Positions 48,644 to 56,475 of a stretch of DNA of 64,000 bases are shown one piece after another (position 1 is the first letter of the stretch; the number at the start of each line of letters is the position of its first letter). Source of the DNA: Hymenobacter crusticola (lineage in GTDB: Bacteria; Bacteroidota; Bacteroidia; Cytophagales; Hymenobacteraceae); assembly GCF_002154225.1 (NCBI RefSeq), contig NZ_MTSE01000004.1, positions 434,001 to 498,000 on the forward strand, read 5' to 3'. The notes beneath the pieces were generated by a model. That model saw only the letters and a program-made list of their open reading frames with translations, was not told where the DNA came from and made no database searches. Position numbers and translations under genes: made by a program.

Positions 48644-49546
48644 TTACCCAAACAGCTCGTACGCCACCTGAAACGTGTTGCAGTGTGCGTCTACGATGTC
48701 GCCGATGCGCTCGGAGTAGCCGCCGCCCATGCTTACGGCCACCGGCAAGCGGTGTTGACGGCAGAGGCCTAACACGAACTCGTCGCGCTGCCGGCAGCCG
48801 TCTTTGGTGAGGGCCAGCTTGCCGAGCTTATCGGTGGCTAGCACATCGACGCCGGCTTGGAAGAAGATAAAATCGGGCTGCACGTGGTCGATTAGGCCCG
48901 GTAGCGTATCGCGTAGCAAAGCTAGGTAAGCCTCATCGGTCATCCCCAAAGGCAGCTCCACATCAAGGTCTGATTGCTCTTTGCGCAGCGGATAGTTGGC
49001 GCCGGCGTGCATGGAAAAGGTGAACACCCTAGGTTCGTGGCGGAAGAGGCTAGCCGTGCCGTCGCCCTGGTGCACATCGAGGTCAACGATTAATACTTGC
49101 TGGGCTAGGCCGTGGTGCAGCAAGTACATGGCGGCAATAGCAATGTCGTTGAACACGCAAAAACCTTCGCCCCGGTCCGCAAACGCGTGGTGGGTGCCGC
49201 CGGCTAGGTTCAGGGCCACGCCGTCGCGCAGGGCATGCCGCGCCGATTGTAGTGTGCCGGCACTACTACTCAAGGAACGAAGCACTAGCCGTTCGCTCTG
49301 CGGCAACCCGAGGCGACGTACTTCGGCGGCCGAAAGCTGCTGGTCGCGCACTTTGTGCCAGTATTCCACGGTATGCACGCGCAATAAGTCTTCCTCAGGG
49401 CACAGGCCAGGGTCATAGAAATCGGTGGGTGGCGCGATGCCTTGCCACAACAGTTGCTGATGAATCAGCTCGTATTTGGCAATGGGAAAGCGGTGGCCGG
49501 CGGGGAGGTCGAGAACGTACCGGTCGGAGGTGGCGAGGCAGGGCAT
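48644..49546 (-). CDS. Histone deacetylase family protein
   Basis: 300 residues from ATG 49546 (MPCLATSDRYVLDLPAGHRFP); a TTG at 49561 is less likely. The HDAC/AcuC motifs are intact: NLAGGTHHAFADRGEGFCVFNDIAIA, zinc-binding IVDLDVHQGDGTA, SMHAGANYP, and FFQAGVDVLATDKLGKL. In bacteria these hydrolases deacetylate small molecules, polyamines or lysines of enzymes such as acetyl-CoA synthetase. Cytoplasmic. Confidence 0.92.
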   Translation of the reverse strand: MPCLATSDRYVLDLPAGHRFPIAKYELIHQQLLWQGIAPPTDFYDPGLCPEEDLLRVHTVEYWHKVRDQQLSAAEVRRLGLPQSERLVLRSLSSSAGTLQSARHALRDGVALNLAGGTHHAFADRGEGFCVFNDIAIAAMYLLHHGLAQQVLIVDLDVHQGDGTASLFRHEPRVFTFSMHAGANYPLRKEQSDLDVELPLGMTDEAYLALLRDTLPGLIDHVQPDFIFFQAGVDVLATDKLGKLALTKDGCRQRDEFVLGLCRQHRLPVAVSMGGGYSERIGDIVDAHCNTFQVAYELFG

Positions 49547-49693
49547 GCGGTGAAAGAGCAAAGGGCAGGTGGCTCAGCGAGGAAGCTAGAGCTTGACTGC
49601 AAGACAGGTCTTCATACGCAACGGAGCTAGGTGGGGTAGGAGAGGCCGCGCGCATTGCTTTGCCGCATGGCGGAGATGGTTGGTCAAAACCGA

Positions 49694-49800
49694 TGTAGAG
49701 ACGCAACACTTTGCGTCTTGTCGGTGAACAAGCTACCTGCAACGACGGCCTATGTAAACAACATCAATAACGCGAGGAAACGCAAGTACGCGTCTCTACA
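49694..49800. repeat. Intergenic inverted repeat with GTAGAGACGC ends
   Basis: TGTAGAGACGC (49694-49704) and GCGTCTCTACA (49790-49800) are perfect 11-base inverted ends around ~85 bases that contain further GCAA/TTGCGTCT pairs. It lies in the 436-base space between the HDAC-like and DUF5694 genes. It looks like a second family of non-autonomous palindromic repeats. Confidence 0.6.
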
Positions 49801-49982
49801 CCGTTCGGCTAGCCAAAATTGAACACCTTTTCATGAGCTGTCCAGAACCGGACAGTTACCGTTCACTTATGGACGAAGTTGAAAGTTGATTTTCAATGTA
49901 TTATGCTGATTATGAGAAGCTTTAGCAGATGGCATGGCTATTGGGTTACGACCTATACACATTCATACTAAAACCCTATAAA

Positions 49983-50867
49983 ATGAAATTTCTGTTCGCG
50001 CTGCTCGTGGTCTGCTTCCTGTTCCCACGCTCAGGATGGAGCCAGGGAAAACCCACCCAGATTATGCTGCTCGGCTGCGCCCATCTGCGACAGATGTACA
50101 ACAAGGACAACCCCAATACCGATGTACTGACCGCCAAGCGCCAGCAGGAACTGGCCGACCTGATCAGCCGCATCCGCAAGTTTCAGCCCGACCTCATTGT
50201 GGTGGAGCGGGTACCTGAAGGACAAGCCTCCCTCGACAGCACTTACGCGCTGTACGTAAACAACAAGCTCCAACTCGCCGATATGGAAGATGGGCGGGGC
50301 GAGGAATACCAGATTGGTTTCGCGCTCGGTAAGCAGCTAGGGCTCAAACGAATTGTGTGCGTAAATGCACCTGGTGGTACTTCACAGAGCATCCTGAGCA
50401 ACGGCCAGAACATCAAACTCTACCAAGAAGAAGGTGTGCAGATGCGTAAGCTATCCACGGACAAGCAAACCGAGCTAGACAATGGCAAGCTAAGCCTCGC
50501 TGACTATGTCACCTACATAAACCAGCCCGCTATTACGCAGAAACTTCATCACTTGCGCTATATCATGCCTGCCCGTGTCACCAATGGCCACTTTACCAAC
50601 CCTGATGCCATGGTGGACACTGCCTTCGTGAACCCCCGCTACATCGGCGCTGAGCTGACGTCTATCTTTAAAAACCGCGACTATAAAATCTACTCCAATA
50701 TCGTGACTACACAGATGGCGCAGCAGTCGAAGAAAGTGCTGGTCATCATCGGGGCGGCGCACATTGGCTCCTTACAAAGCATTTTCCGCGACGATCCGGC
50801 CTTTCAGCTGGTGCCCGCTACCAATTACCTAGGCAAGGTGCGAGTGGCAAGCAGCGCCGTGCAATAG
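49983..50867 (+). CDS. DUF5694 protein, exported
   Basis: 294 residues from ATG 49983 with signal MKFLFALLVVCFLFPRSGWS; an upstream start at 49929 adds a poor leader. TQIMLLGCAHLRQMYNKDNPNTDVLTAKRQQEL and DLIVVERVPEGQASLDSTYALY are DUF5694 features, and a C-terminal VLVIIGAAHIGSLQSIF recalls the TraB/ChaN-like fold in which the two His-containing strands (GCAHL, GAAHI) form the core site. Function unknown. Confidence 0.82.
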   Translation: MKFLFALLVVCFLFPRSGWSQGKPTQIMLLGCAHLRQMYNKDNPNTDVLTAKRQQELADLISRIRKFQPDLIVVERVPEGQASLDSTYALYVNNKLQLADMEDGRGEEYQIGFALGKQLGLKRIVCVNAPGGTSQSILSNGQNIKLYQEEGVQMRKLSTDKQTELDNGKLSLADYVTYINQPAITQKLHHLRYIMPARVTNGHFTNPDAMVDTAFVNPRYIGAELTSIFKNRDYKIYSNIVTTQMAQQSKKVLVIIGAAHIGSLQSIFRDDPAFQLVPATNYLGKVRVASSAVQ

Positions 50868-50900
50868 CTCGCTCTGTTCTCGGAAAAGACTCTCTAGACC

Positions 50901-50988
50901 GTCATGCTGAGCTAGCCGAAGCATCTCTATCGCAGTGGTAATCAGATTTACTTCGGTGGGAGAGATGCTCCGGCTAGCTCAGCATAAC
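50901..50988. repeat. Long palindromic intergenic repeat, copy B
   Basis: Left arm 50901-50928 and right arm 50961-50988 are inverted complements with two mismatches in 28 (GTCATGCTGAGCTAGCCG core). The element matches copy A at 8800-8895 but is reversed: the centre read backwards gives ACCGAAGTAA ... GATTACCACTGCG. It directly follows the DUF5694 gene. Confidence 0.85.
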
Positions 50989-51180
50989 TCAGAGAAGTGT
51001 GCATTAGCTTCAACAACCAGTTAATAGCTCGTGTTATTTTATGCGTAACAAACCTTTTGCTATGTGCTATTTCGAATTCAATTAATAAGAATTACTTGCA
51101 GTAAGATGATTAGTTTTATCTGCCTATAACTCGAATAATTGCCTCTAATAAAAAAAAGTAAAAATATTTTTCATGAGATA

Positions 51181-51212
51181 TTGACTTTAAGAAAATAACC
51201 TTTCTATATTTG
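51181..51212 (+). promoter_or_regulatory. Strong Bacteroidetes promoter
   Basis: TTGAC at 51181 and TATATTTG at 51205-51212 (exact TAnnTTTG) are separated by the ~20-base spacing expected for Bacteroidetes -33/-7 elements. It is the best promoter match noticed in the window. Transcription would begin near 51219 and meet a terminator ~180 bases later. Confidence 0.7.
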
Positions 51213-51261
51213 TCACGTTCAAAACACAAAACCTAACGCGACTCCAAAGTCAACCCTCGTC

Positions 51262-51351
51262 ATGCGGCGCCACGAATCAAATTTTCAAACCATGCCCAGT
51301 CAGCTGAAGCGCGATATTCAGCCCGGGTTCGGCGCGTATGCAATGAGGTAG
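51262..51351 (+). CDS. Candidate 29-residue peptide
   Basis: ATG at 51262, second in-frame ATG at 51292, stop TAG at 51349. The peptide is basic and ends LKRDIQPGFGAYAMR. It fits exactly inside the short transcript unit bounded by the promoter at 51181 and the terminator at 51379. I recognise no family; coding status rests on position only. Confidence 0.35.
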   Translation: MRRHESNFQTMPSQLKRDIQPGFGAYAMR

Positions 51352-51378
51352 GTTTACCTGATAGAAACCAACCATATG

Positions 51379-51410
51379 AAACGCCCGAACCCACCCAGGT
51401 TCGGGCGTTT
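51379..51410 (+). terminator. Perfect 13-bp intrinsic terminator
   Basis: AAACGCCCGAACC (51379-51391) pairs perfectly with GGTTCGGGCGTTT (51398-51410) around CACCCA, followed by TTCTTTTTCTTC. Confidence 0.9.
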
Positions 51411-51863
51411 TTCTTTTTCTTCTATCCTTTATTATTACTCCCATGACGTCCTCTCATCACCTCCCCCTTTGCTTGGCAGCCGCACACCCAGCCCAAGTGC
51501 TAGGGCGTTGGTGTGGCGGCCTGGATCAGCTACGAAAGCCGAGTTGCGAGCGAAAACGTAGCTAAGCGTACCGATTTATTCACGACTTGTGAATTTATAA
51601 TCGGGCTTTATTTATCGGGTTTTATTTTCTGTATTAATCATCAATAAATGATGATGCGGGAAAATATTGCCTAAAAATTTCGCTCAGATAATAATTAATT
51701 AACGGCAATTAATTCCGCTGGAATTGCCGAACGGATGGTTACACCCTTTTCCCAACGCTGCTATGTACGAAATCTTCAGATTGTCATTCAATAATTCGGC
51801 GCCCATGGCCCCTTCGTCTGATTTATCACTCGGTAATAAAACCCGCGCGGGAACGACCAACCG
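51411..51863. other. Leader region of the RNA-repair island
   Basis: No gene is supported. The part from 51580 to 51720 is AT-rich and probably holds the promoter of the pcfJ-ro-parg operon. It contains a perfect 8-bp inverted repeat, CGGCAATT (51703-51710) with AATTGCCG (51722-51729), 135 bases before the ATG at 51864. No exact TAnnTTTG element was found. Confidence 0.45.
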
Positions 51864-53147
51864 ATGTCTAACCGAAACAAACCAATATCCCGCGAAGCCA
51901 CCGAAACACAGCAAGCCGTAGCCGCACTAGCGCGACGCAACGACTGGCGTAAATGGTCGGCCTCGCGCCAACTCGAATACTTGTGCGCTTGTACAAGTGC
52001 ACTTACGGAGCTAGCCCAACAGCTAGGTCCTGATTATGCCCTCGCCCGGCTCTACCATGCTTGCACTTACAATCAGCCGATTGCGGAGCGCAAACGGCGG
52101 GAGCGGGTGCTGCTCGATCTGGCGGCCAAGCGCGCAGCCGTGCTCCAACGCCCTGAAATGTGCGTTGCGGTGGCCGCGCTAGTGGAACACCACCCCTGGC
52201 GGCGGCGTGAGCTAGCCGACTGGATGCCGAAAAGCAAGAACGCCTATCGGCAGCTCGAAAGCCTCATTCGTCACCTCTTTGATGGCTATGGCGACCTACC
52301 CGGCTGGGTAATAAACGCTTGGCTGTCGGAGCGAATGTGGGACGGCGGGGTGAATATCGCCGATCTAACCATCCACTTAGGCCGTGGCAACGCGCTACGT
52401 TCCTTCCGCGGACTGCCAGTGTCTCTGACCAAACGGCTGGAGCACGAAATGCGCCAGGCTCCGGCCGGTTGCACCTTCATCGAGGCTTTGCGCTATGCCC
52501 AACTCGCCGCCCGCGACGCGTTGGAATGGCTAGGGCTGGTGCTGGAAACCCGCTTCGGACGAGAAATCGGCCCCGACGATGCGTTCTGGCTCGGCGTAGT
52601 AGACTTCTTCGCCGCCGCACCCATGGTCGACCCGCGGCAGTTTGGTCCCGTGTGCGACTGGATTCGCCAGAAGCGCAGCGTAGGCATTGGGCTGGAGCCA
52701 CCTCAACCCGGCTTCTCGCTCAAGGGGCGCACTATGGCCAGCGTCATTGCCCAGATGGAACAATGGCACCGCAGCCTAGGTCGGGTGCGCCGCCATGGTG
52801 GGCACGAACGAGCCGCTACGTGGCCAACGCTGCCCGTTTCCGACTTCGTCAGCGGCGCCGATCAGCAAGTGACCATCACGCAGCTCCGCACTTATGGGGA
52901 GCTGGTGGAGGAAGGGCAGATGCTGCACCATTGTGTGGCTTCCTACCTAGCCTCCTGTCAGCGGGGCAAATGCGGCATCTTCTCCCTGAAGGTGAACGGG
53001 GCTCGCGCCCTGACGCTGGAAGTGCTGTGGAACCGCACCATCGTGCAGATCCGGGGCCGCTACAACCGGCGCATGGCCCTCGATGAGTGCTTCTGGGTAA
53101 GCCGGTGGGCTACGGAGGCTCAGCTGCAAGTCAGCAAACACGCTTAA
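51864..53147 (+). CDS. PcfJ-like domain protein
   Basis: 427 residues, soluble and helical. The C-terminal ~100 residues hold the PcfJ signature: ITQLRTYGELVEEGQMLHHCVASYLASC (GxxMxHCV), a CGIFSLKVNGARALTLEVLW strand pair, and TIVQIRGRYNRRM. The N-terminal 320 residues are helical without a recognised domain. PcfJ was named from an enterococcal conjugative plasmid, but PcfJ-like proteins also occur beside Ro/TROVE and RNA-repair genes; the biochemical role is unknown. It leads a run with ro (71-base gap) and parg on the same strand, upstream of the Y RNA array. Confidence 0.82.
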   Translation: MSNRNKPISREATETQQAVAALARRNDWRKWSASRQLEYLCACTSALTELAQQLGPDYALARLYHACTYNQPIAERKRRERVLLDLAAKRAAVLQRPEMCVAVAALVEHHPWRRRELADWMPKSKNAYRQLESLIRHLFDGYGDLPGWVINAWLSERMWDGGVNIADLTIHLGRGNALRSFRGLPVSLTKRLEHEMRQAPAGCTFIEALRYAQLAARDALEWLGLVLETRFGREIGPDDAFWLGVVDFFAAAPMVDPRQFGPVCDWIRQKRSVGIGLEPPQPGFSLKGRTMASVIAQMEQWHRSLGRVRRHGGHERAATWPTLPVSDFVSGADQQVTITQLRTYGELVEEGQMLHHCVASYLASCQRGKCGIFSLKVNGARALTLEVLWNRTIVQIRGRYNRRMALDECFWVSRWATEAQLQVSKHA

Positions 53148-53218
53148 GGCCGCAGGAGCCTCACACCTAGGTCGTTCTTCTCTCTCGCTCTATAGAATCT
53201 GAATTACACGTTACCCTT

Positions 53219-54766
53219 ATGCGCTTCAACTTTAGCTTCCGCAAAAACCAACCGGCGCCAGTGCTCAACCACGAAGGCGCCGCTGCTTACCCGCTCACGC
53301 CTGCCCTTGAATTGTACGCTGCCGTGGCTACCGCCGCCCTTAGCGACCAGTTCTATGAGAAGGCTGATACACGGCTGGCGCGGTTGCGCGAGCTGATAGC
53401 GCAAAACGAGCCGTTGTTTGTGGCGCGCTTAGCGGTGTATGCCCGCGAAAAGCTCCATCTGCGCTCGGTGCCCTTGGTGCTGACCGTAGAGCTAGCCCGC
53501 CTGCACCGCGGCGACAACCTCGTGAGCCGCCTGGTGGCCCGCGTGGTGCAGCGCGCCGACGAAATCACAGAGTTGCTGGCCTTCTACGCCGTTGCCAACG
53601 AGCGCCAAGGCACCAACGGCAAAGCGCCCGCGAAAACGCTCAACCGCCTTTCTAAGCAGTTGCAAAAAGGCCTAGCCCTCAGCTTCAACCGCTTTGATGG
53701 CTACCAGCTCGCCAAGTACGACCGCGCCGGTCAAGTGCGCCTTCGCGACGCCCTGTTCTTGGTGCACCCTCAGGCTAAAGATGCGGCCCAGCAAGCCTTG
53801 TTCGACCAGTTGGTGCGCGGCGAGCTAGCCACACCCTACACTTGGGAAACAGAATTGTCGGCCCAAGGGCAGCAGGCATTTGCTAGCGCGGCGGAGCGCC
53901 AAGGGGCCTTCCAGGCCAAGTGGGAAGAGCTGATTGCTAGCGGCAAGCTAGGCTACATGGCCCTGCTGCGAAACTTGCGCAACATCCTCGAAGCCGACGT
54001 GTCGGCCGAGGCGATGCAGGCCGTGTGCGCTACGCTCGTCGACCGCTCGGCGGTGGCACGCAGCAAGCAGCTGCCGTTTCGCTTCCTGGCGGCCTACCGC
54101 GAGGTGCTGGAGCTGAAGTCGGGGCGCGTGCCAGCGGTGCTGGCGGCGTTGGAAACGGCCATCGGCCACTCCATCGCCAACCTGCGTGGCTTCGATGCGA
54201 ACACCCGCGTGCTTCTGGCCTGCGACGTGTCGGGCTCCATGCAGCAACCCATCTCGGCGCGCAGCAAAGTGCTGCTCTACGACATTGGGTTGGTACTGGC
54301 GATGCTCCTGCAAAGCCGTTGCCAGCACGTCGTGACGGGCATGTTCGGCGACCGGTGGAAGCGCATCAGCTTGCCCGCTGGGCAGGTGCTGCGCAACGTG
54401 CAGGAGCTGTACCGCCGCGAAGGCGAAGTAGGCTACAGCACCAACGGCCACTTGGTCGTCTACGACTTGCGGCAGCGCCGTGAAGTGGTGGATAAGGTGA
54501 TGCTCTTCACCGACTGCCAATTGTGGGACAGCACCGGCCGGGCCGGCTCGCTAGCCGCCGAGTGGCGCGAGTACCGCCGCACGGTAGCTCCGCAAGCGCA
54601 GCTCTACCTCTTCGACCTAGCTGGCCACGGCACCGTGCCGCTGCAAGTGCGTCGCGAAGATGGCGTAGCGCTCATCGCCGGCTGGTCGGATAAAGTGTTC
54701 GACGTGCTGGCCGCGCTGGAAGACGGCGGCTCCGCCCTCACGGAGATTGAAAAAATAGAATTATAG
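53219..54766 (+). CDS. rsr: Ro60/Rsr orthologue (TROVE plus vWA domain)
   Basis: 515 residues. Residues ~1-330 are the ring-forming TROVE repeat domain (ALELYAAVATAALSDQFYEKADTRLARLRELI, LFVARLAVYAREKLHLRSVPLVLTVELARL). Residues ~330-500 are a vWA domain whose MIDAS motif is intact (LLACDVSGSM, with MLFTDCQLWDS). Ro is a doughnut-shaped RNA chaperone that binds misfolded RNA ends in its hole and Y RNAs on its outer rim, and in bacteria can tether exoribonuclease PNPase. The Y RNA-like array 1 kb downstream is its expected partner. Length and domains are typical. Confidence 0.93.
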   Translation: MRFNFSFRKNQPAPVLNHEGAAAYPLTPALELYAAVATAALSDQFYEKADTRLARLRELIAQNEPLFVARLAVYAREKLHLRSVPLVLTVELARLHRGDNLVSRLVARVVQRADEITELLAFYAVANERQGTNGKAPAKTLNRLSKQLQKGLALSFNRFDGYQLAKYDRAGQVRLRDALFLVHPQAKDAAQQALFDQLVRGELATPYTWETELSAQGQQAFASAAERQGAFQAKWEELIASGKLGYMALLRNLRNILEADVSAEAMQAVCATLVDRSAVARSKQLPFRFLAAYREVLELKSGRVPAVLAALETAIGHSIANLRGFDANTRVLLACDVSGSMQQPISARSKVLLYDIGLVLAMLLQSRCQHVVTGMFGDRWKRISLPAGQVLRNVQELYRREGEVGYSTNGHLVVYDLRQRREVVDKVMLFTDCQLWDSTGRAGSLAAEWREYRRTVAPQAQLYLFDLAGHGTVPLQVRREDGVALIAGWSDKVFDVLAALEDGGSALTEIEKIEL

Positions 54767-54880
54767 CTCACTCTTAGTTCCTGCGCATCAAGCAGATCGG
54801 GGCTAAAGGTGAAGCGAGCGACCCGGGAGCGGCAAACTAACAAAGCGGCGGCCGCTTCCGGCAAAAATCGAAGAAAACTC

Positions 54881-55723
54881 ATGAACCGCGAACAAAGACA
54901 ACAAGCGGCCATTCAAACCATAGAAGCACTAAAACAAGGCTATTACTGCCTAGGGTCGGGTGAAAAAGTAGACATCCGTACGTGGCAAACGGCCGCCGAA
55001 CGAGCAAGTGCCCTGCACCGGCCCGCCGATGTACCGGAAGTCCTGCGCGTGTTCGAACAGCCAGCCGGCGAGCCTGCCGAGGTGCGCGTGTACAACGCCA
55101 CGACGCTCGAAGCAACGACCAATTTGCGTCAGCAATTTGTGCGAGTGGCTTGCCTCAACTTCGCCTCGGCACGTAACCCCGGCGGCGGTTTCCTCGGTGG
55201 AAGTCAGGCGCAGGAAGAAAGCTTGACGCGGTCGTCGGGGCTGTATCAGTGCATTGCACCATTCAGTGAGATGTACTGGCATAACTCCCAGGCAGGCAGC
55301 ACCGGCTTGTACAGTGACTACGCCATCTACTCGCCCAATGTGCCCGTGCTCCGCGATGATAGTGGCGCATGGCTTGAGCAGCCGTACCAAGTTGATTTCA
55401 TTACCGCACCAGCCGTTAATGCCGGGGCGCTGCACCAAAACGCACCGCAGTTGTTGCCGCAACTAGCGCCCGTGATGAAGCAACGAATTCGGTTGGTGCT
55501 AGCCCTAGCAGCCCGCCACCGCTGCGAAGCCCTGGTGCTCGGCGCTTGGGGGTGCGGCGTTTTCGGCAACGATCCGCTGCAAATTGCCACGCTCTTTGCC
55601 GAGGCCTTGGCCGAACCTAGCATCCGCGGGCAGTTCCAGCGCATCGACTTTGCCGTGTTCGACTCTCGTCCCCCTTATCCGACGCTCCGAGCTTTCGAAC
55701 AGGCGCTTGGTCCGCTTACCTGA
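54881..55723 (+). CDS. Microbial-type poly(ADP-ribose) glycohydrolase (TIGR02452/DUF2263)
   Basis: 280 residues from ATG 54881 (MNREQRQQAAIQTIEALKQGYY); a GTG at 54809 would add 24 low-complexity residues. The macro-domain signature VACLNFASARNPGGGFLGG continues into the bacterial PARG catalytic loop GGG-X7-QEE (GGGFLGGSQAQEE, ~residues 101-113), followed by SLTRSSGLYQCI; ALVLGAWGCGVFGNDP is the second conserved loop. It should hydrolyse ADP-ribose linkages. Between ro and rtcB it probably removes ADP-ribose from RNA or from repair proteins; this is inference. The gene ends 60 bases before Y RNA unit 1. Confidence 0.9.
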   Translation: MNREQRQQAAIQTIEALKQGYYCLGSGEKVDIRTWQTAAERASALHRPADVPEVLRVFEQPAGEPAEVRVYNATTLEATTNLRQQFVRVACLNFASARNPGGGFLGGSQAQEESLTRSSGLYQCIAPFSEMYWHNSQAGSTGLYSDYAIYSPNVPVLRDDSGAWLEQPYQVDFITAPAVNAGALHQNAPQLLPQLAPVMKQRIRLVLALAARHRCEALVLGAWGCGVFGNDPLQIATLFAEALAEPSIRGQFQRIDFAVFDSRPPYPTLRAFEQALGPLT

Positions 55724-55782
55724 ACGCTTTTCTAAAAAGTACTCCCATGAAATTCACCCAAATAAATCGATAACAACATTTC

Positions 55783-55938
55783 CCAACTAGCCTACAAGGT
55801 GCCGTAAGTGGGCGCTACTTCGTGGTCCGTTTTCGACTTCACCACGTGGAGTCTCGCAGGTTCGAACCCTGCTCCCCGGCCTAAAGGCTTGGGGGATGAA
55901 AACATGTCGCCGGCTGCTTGTTGCCCTTGCTAGGTTGG
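55783..55938 (+). ncRNA. Y RNA-like unit 1 (T-arm, divergent tRNA-like domain)
   Basis: The terminal helix pairs CCAACTAGC (55783-55791) with the segment ending TTGG at 55938, and AAGG with CCTT further in. The 5' Ro-type box GGTGCCGTA starts at 55798 and the 3' motif CTTGTTGC is at 55917-55924. Inside is a hairpin CGTGGT/ACCACG (55821-55846), then a textbook T-arm: stem GCAGG/CCTGC with loop TTCGAAC (55856-55872). The following acceptor-like stem TCCCC/GGGGA continues as GGCC/GGCT closed by a TAAA loop (55873-55896). No D-arm follows. 156 nt. Confidence 0.75.
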
Positions 55939-55953
55939 TTGCGGAAAGGTACT

Positions 55954-56084
55954 CCGTCGGGTGTCGTAGCCACGCGTTACTTCGGGTCGCGAGTTCGAGT
56001 CTCGCCAGGACTGCTTGTTTATTCAAATACAGTCCTGTAGCTCAATTGGTAGAGCAGAAACGCAGGCGTTTTTTACCCCGATGG
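55954..56084 (+). ncRNA. Y RNA-like unit 2 with permuted tRNA domain
   Basis: The terminal helix is CCGTCGGG (55954-55961) with CCCGATGG (56077-56084). The box GGTGTCGTA starts at 55960. The tRNA-like domain runs in permuted order: T-arm GCGAG, TTCGAGT, CTCGC (55989-56005); acceptor stem CAGGACTG with CAGTCCTG, 8 perfect pairs (56006-56037), closed by a 16-base loop that itself has TTG/CAA; then TA and D-arm GCTC ... GAGC (56040-56055). The 3' motif is degenerate (TTTTTTACCC). 131 nt. Confidence 0.8.
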
Positions 56085-56091
56085 ATTTCTT

Positions 56092-56250
56092 CTTATCTCA
56101 ATGGGTGCCGTAGTTCAGCCATACTTCGCACGTTGATTGCCCGGGTCGCGGGTTCGAGCCCCGCCAATTGATCCTAGCTAGGATCGGTTGTAGCTCAGTT
56201 GGTTAGAGCAGGATATGGAGGCTGGGCGCTTGTTGCCCCAGTGAGAAAAG
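56092..56250 (+). ncRNA. Y RNA-like unit 3 with permuted tRNA domain
   Basis: The terminal helix runs from C56092 to G56250, with CTTATCTCA against TGAGAAAAG (one mismatch), an A-G mismatch, then TGGG (56102-56105) against CCCA (56237-56240). The box starts at 56104 and the 3' motif CTTGTTGC is at 56229-56236. T-arm GCGGG, TTCGAGC, CCCGC (56148-56164); acceptor CAATTGATCC with GGATCGGTTG, 10 pairs including G-U, closed by TAGCTA (56165-56190); TA; D-arm GCTC ... GAGC (56193-56209) with the canonical AGTTGGTTA loop. 159 nt. Confidence 0.85.
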
Positions 56251-56254
56251 TACC

Positions 56255-56381
56255 TGACAGGTGCCGTAGCAAAGTCTTACTTCGCCTTGGACGCTGGGGT
56301 CGCGGGTTCGAGTCCCGCTCACCCTTCGGGGTGGTAGCTCAGTTGGTTAGAGCACAGAGACTTGCGATTGTCGCCCTGTCA
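56255..56381 (+). ncRNA. Y RNA-like unit 4 with permuted tRNA domain
   Basis: The terminal helix is TGACAGG (56255-56261) with CCTGTCA (56375-56381). The box starts at 56260 and the 3' motif GATTGTCGC is at 56366-56374. T-arm GCGGG, TTCGAGT, CCCGC (56302-56318); acceptor TCACCC with GGGTGG closed by a UUCG tetraloop (56319-56334); TA; D-arm GCTC ... GAGC with AGTTGGTTA loop (56337-56353). The UUCG joins what would be the 3' and 5' ends of a normal tRNA, so this is a circular permutation and not a tRNA gene with an insert. 127 nt. Confidence 0.85.
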
Positions 56382-56388
56382 ATTTATT

Positions 56389-56472
56389 GGAACGCAAGAA
56401 GGTGCCGTAGGGTAGCCTTACTTCGACTGAAAATCTAACGTGACTACTCAGCCGTTGCCCTTCCCGCGTTCC
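56389..56472 (+). ncRNA. Y RNA-like unit 5, no tRNA-like domain
   Basis: The terminal helix is GGAACGC (56389-56395) with GCGTTCC (56466-56472), plus GAAGG (from 56398) with CCTTC. The box starts at 56401 and the 3' motif GTTGCCC is at 56454-56460. The interior is only ~30 bases with a possible CTGA/TCAG stem; T-arm and D-arm are absent. 84 nt, the minimal member. Confidence 0.7.
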
Positions 56473-56475
56473 ACT

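Larger units (their letters stand above)
51219..51415 (+). ncRNA. Candidate short transcript (sRNA or leader-peptide mRNA)
   Basis: The interval between a consensus promoter and a perfect intrinsic terminator is ~200 bases and belongs to no long gene. It contains a 29-codon frame (51262-51351) and a small hairpin (AGGT/ACCT near 51346-51359). It may be a small RNA, a small-protein mRNA or an attenuated leader for the operon downstream. The first two fit better, because the terminator looks strong and the next gene is 450 bases away. Confidence 0.45.

Noticed and set aside
51376..51561. 61-residue frame starting in the terminator after the short transcript
   Set aside because: Its first codons are the terminator stem itself, and the remainder is low-complexity Ser/Pro/Arg.
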